This document shows positions 63,201 through 64,000 of a stretch of DNA of 64,000 bases, piece by piece. The translations under genes were made by a program, and so were the position numbers. The notes under the pieces are model-generated. The model saw only the letters and a list, made by a program, of their open reading frames with translations, was not told the origin of the DNA and did not search any database. How positions within the stretch are numbered: position 1 is the first letter of the stretch; each line of letters starts with the position of its first letter. Source of the DNA: an uncultured Saprospiraceae bacterium (GTDB taxonomy: Bacteria > Bacteroidota > Bacteroidia > Chitinophagales > Saprospiraceae); the NCBI GenBank assembly GCA_938045585.1, contig CALIAU010000017.1:1-64000 (forward strand), written 5' to 3'.

Positions 63201-64000
63201 CTGGATCACTACCATCTTGGGATACATCTGTTAACAAGGTTCCATCAGGTGCTGTCGCGGAACCCGTTACTGAATTCATATATGGATCTGTCATGCCATC
63301 AGGACAGACATTTAATTTTAAATACACTGCTCCTTCATTTCCTCCAGGCACATTAACCAGTGTATCTAATCCTGTTAATAGGTTCATATCTGCTATGCCA
63401 TCAAAGTCAACATTTACATCAAACTCTTCAGACTCAAGACTTACTACTTCCCAGATATCGCCTGGTCCAAATACAGCTGTCAAGTCTTCTACTATTTGCA
63501 CATTGGCAAGATCTACATCTCCATAGTTTTCTGCCTTGATTTCAAAGGTGATATCATAGCATCCTTCTGTACTTAAGATCGGCCCTTCACTTAATCGCTT
63601 AGACACACCAAAGCCTGGATCGAATCCAAAGTCGACTGGAGTAGCAACATCATTATTGGTGGGGTCACCATCTCCGTCAGGATCTGGGTCCGTACCATTT
63701 TGTGAAAAGTCATCAAATACATCCATACCGGACGGATCCACTGCAGAAACAAATGCAGAGTTCATAAATGTACCGGTAACACCCATACAATCATCCACAT
63801 TTATTGTAAGTAATATACCTCCAACATCTCCAGGTTCTAAATCAACACTTGGAATTAACAATTCTAAGTCTGTGACACCATCATAACCACCTGGGAAGTT
63901 TACATTAAAGTCATCTGAGGTCAAACTCAAGACTTCTATATCAGCACATGGCGCAAAGGCTATTCCTAGGTTATCAATTACTTGAACCATCTCAAGAATT
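57253..64000 (-). CDS. Giant HYR-domain surface protein with LTD, P-domain, cohesin/dockerin-like and T9SS domains (5' end outside window)
   Basis: The frame has no stop up to the window edge, so the true N-terminus is missing; positions here count from an internal Met at 63990. Visible in order are DUF11-like modules with Asp-rich linkers (DPDPDGDGDPTNN, 1 to ~275), HYR-type modules each with C-P...V.D..GN...C, and a lamin-tail-like domain (about 455-610, ITEIVQDGVMSGVEITNFG). Next come a proprotein-convertase P-domain-like part (about 647-772, IGDWTLEIFTSGTD), many more HYR modules, and a Ca-binding-like dockerin part (about 1885-1950, DVLLMQRHILG, DINNSESLTGIDIVELRKLI). The C-terminal end is a cohesin-like domain (about 1990-2130) and a T9SS type A domain (FEVHQNTPNPFINTTSIRVD to MIYAR). 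It should be a very long surface adhesin or matrix protein. Confidence 0.88.
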   Translation of the reverse strand, partial: ILEMVQVIDNLGIAFAPCADIEVLSLTSDDFNVNFPGGYDGVTDLELLIPSVDLEPGDVGGILLTINVDDCMGVTGTFMNSAFVSAVDPSGMDVFDDFSQNGTDPDPDGDGDPTNNDVATPVDFGFDPGFGVSKRLSEGPILSTEGCYDITFEIKAENYGDVDLANVQIVEDLTAVFGPGDIWEVVSLESEEFDVNVDFDGIADMNLLTGLDTLVNVPGGNEGAVYLKLNVCPDGMTDPYMNSVTGSATAPDGTLLTDVSQDGSDPDPDGDGDPTNNNDPTVFQLECEVPMFTNCPRPPVIIDAPEGWCTAFANFSPPLAEAECGLDTILQVDMTGLNTGSLFPVGTTILKWVAIDMFGNVSDTCEIKIIVNDFHTPPTIACPEDVEAENDPNMCGAVVNDIAPPADGIEDNCPDNLAVVYTIEDEFGDVIFCGVEDASGTKFPVGSNTVNYTIYDQPILLITEIVQDGVMSGVEITNFGPASYDISCLVIGREGDTPEEYIVDDITTIPVGGVYTQLFTNIPAGTSAGYYIGFMNNFIDAVAINGYIPTGFAWSGSIFGDDILRSSVCDTDSADDWFMATDCDAASFGILNDGLDILADNGTTTSLQSEAPSSANCSFTVTVLDTEAPYCAEYDTTALMPAVSPLPIQSGGCNMSVVNIPTNFLVGDVNVVGLNGTYPDMGELNFTLVSPSGTEVILFNNICAGTADYDISLDDDAANALSAITCGPLGAGGEFQPIEPLKNFFGEESIGDWTLEIFTSGTDMGVLAGWELQVSELAPYSQTDTILTNDPGECAAEFTWMHPRVGDNCCEGEIEVEYTVTGDTPLPISPLTGELNTETKSLPVIIQGTEETLIFGVGTTTVTYTITDAAGNVSTCSFDVTVEDNEPPVIGPLTCVDVTINLGPGECDTPYPYPPLDATDNCAIDSVQYTPPAGFDFPIGVTEVEVVVFDAAGNSDTCSFDVTVIEFVPTDNTLVCNGEVNVSLGPDCTATITADMILEGDNYGCYDDYCVTITDEAGNVVGTNEDGTNVLDLSHVGMSFTVSICEDCSDGVNCCWGIINIEEKLIPAVECPADITLMCNQTEDPSITGEPIVTSCEPNISIHYHDEVLSSGICDDPRAIINRTWKVEDEDGNVVECEQVITVLPFDFDQVAWPENFVLDDAYDCTDIEEDSTLVEPVNTGWPTIDGNPIIGDHYCEINVGYWDEYLIDANCPGAYEILRNWIVRDECMEIENDVNPLRHIQAIKVNDSQVPVFGDVIPDQVISTDYWSCSADFNLSAVLPTITDACGIAEIENIKVEGGSVTQLANGTYMLLNLEKGEHLVTITANDQCHNRASASFTITVRDLVAPNVVCVGNIVLSLSSTGLGTMFAESVDAGSYDACTDIQRRIFREDTPCGFPEDTEPGESIHFCCEDIGTPVMVGMAVWDDADMNGVFGTVGDNYSECWVEVTVEDKFTPQLGCPADVTITCDQDFTNLFITGAPAIGTVCNTADAEYEDDLSEFNECGNGVIYREWTIVGEAETCTQVITVVAFDPFTLDDITFPADYEGDCLSSIPDDEPIFTNSTCSMVGVHVESDTFYFDSDACYKVLNQWTVIDWCQYDSDDPNSGGIWTDVQEIKITDSEGPQIGSCQTIEQGGLNSDCILAELVVSNSATDNNCGFGPELTWFYQIDIGKNGTVDLSGEIEGSNPEITVTNVSVGYVEVQWVVTDGCGNSSTCTQDYHIFDGTPPVSYCQEISTSLGSNGEVEIWASDFNLGAEDNCDDQSQLSFSFTEDGNTPNMTFDCDDIPNGIAASIELDVWVFDSHGNGAFCTTTMVLGDNNDVCTDDTNAMATIEGRVETEDALGVNNVQVTVENMGIGEIYTADTDESGEYDYNAQMPVSFDYSVTPTRNDNPLNGVTTLDVLLMQRHILGLDIIDSPYKIIAGDINNSESLTGIDIVELRKLILGHYAEFPDNTSWRFVNKDFVFTNAENPWPFEEVSMIEPLVMNENAQDFIGVKVGDVNGSNDPSNLTGEELSDVRGKDALTISIEDMNMQAGEEYVLDFYIHDDREIVAFQGALVLDPEKVEILSVDGTSMEMGETHFGPEHLQEEGILTFAWTDPYNKGLSTDTKVSVRVQAKGAYSVKESIAIAGENTPVVSYYADGTTLTEELIELDITEREVLTFEVHQNTPNPFINTTSIRVDMPEDGLVEMKIMDALGQKISTQTHELTYGENVIELNGKMFLSGGVYIYEIRYKDHPVEVFKMIYAR

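Overview
The window comes from a Bacteroidota genome, most likely of the Saprospiria type. The evidence is internal. Genes are AT-rich, and several are preceded by the Bacteroidota promoter box TAnnTTTG. At least four secreted proteins end in type IX secretion (T9SS) sorting domains, and one ends in a gliding-motility-type CHU_C domain. There is a DUF1501/DUF1800 pair, M56/BlaI regulation, a LytTR regulator, and a very large HYR-domain protein with dockerin-like and cohesin-like parts. I see no tRNA, rRNA, CRISPR array, phage or insertion sequence.

Layout. 0.3-4.1 kb: J-domain membrane protein, propeller lipoprotein, T9SS protein, small membrane protein. 4.5-7.9 kb: yidC and gpsA, overlapping by one base, then an unknown gene. 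8.0-11.0 kb: DUF2130 protein, coiled-coil protein, and a membrane-anchored PspA-like helical protein. 11.1-14.4 kb: a tightly overlapped H-NOX gas sensor, soluble hybrid histidine kinase and LytTR regulator. 14.6-23.4 kb: glmS, a UDP-sugar dehydrogenase, a TolC-like outer-membrane protein, a HlyD-like adaptor, a TackOD1 zinc-ribbon protein and a GT2 polysaccharide synthase. 23.6-34.3 kb: serine hydrolase, pseudouridine synthase, orphan sensor kinase, TPR/AAA+ pair, and a BlaI/M56 locus with three evenly spaced operators and two proteins sharing a 28-29 residue helical repeat. 34.5-47.1 kb: outer-membrane and lipoprotein genes, dusB, cca, DUF1801, a Gfo/Idh oxidoreductase, a CHU_C protein and an MscS channel. 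47.3-57.2 kb: the DUF1501/DUF1800/repeat-protein cluster, a T9SS protein, a CPA1 antiporter and a putative outer-membrane protein. 57.2-64.0 kb: the 3' part of a giant T9SS surface protein running off the window.

The most coherent novel unit is 14.6-23.4 kb. GlmS makes the precursor of UDP-HexNAc, a TviB/WbpA-like dehydrogenase can make the uronate, and a GT2 synthase polymerises. A HlyD-like plus TolC-like conduit, with no ABC transporter or RND pump, would export the product. A cytosolic cysteine-rich TackOD1 protein, co-translated with the synthase, is the likely regulator. The NO/O2-sensing operon lies directly upstream and could govern it.

Intergenic DNA carries three dispersed repeat families. 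The first is arrays of the heptamer GACGYTA just downstream of five plus-strand genes. The second is short palindromes of the type TTCGTAG-N7-CTACGAA, some covering stop codons. The third is GC-rich palindromes. A small reading frame without any standard start codon sits at 39403-39663.
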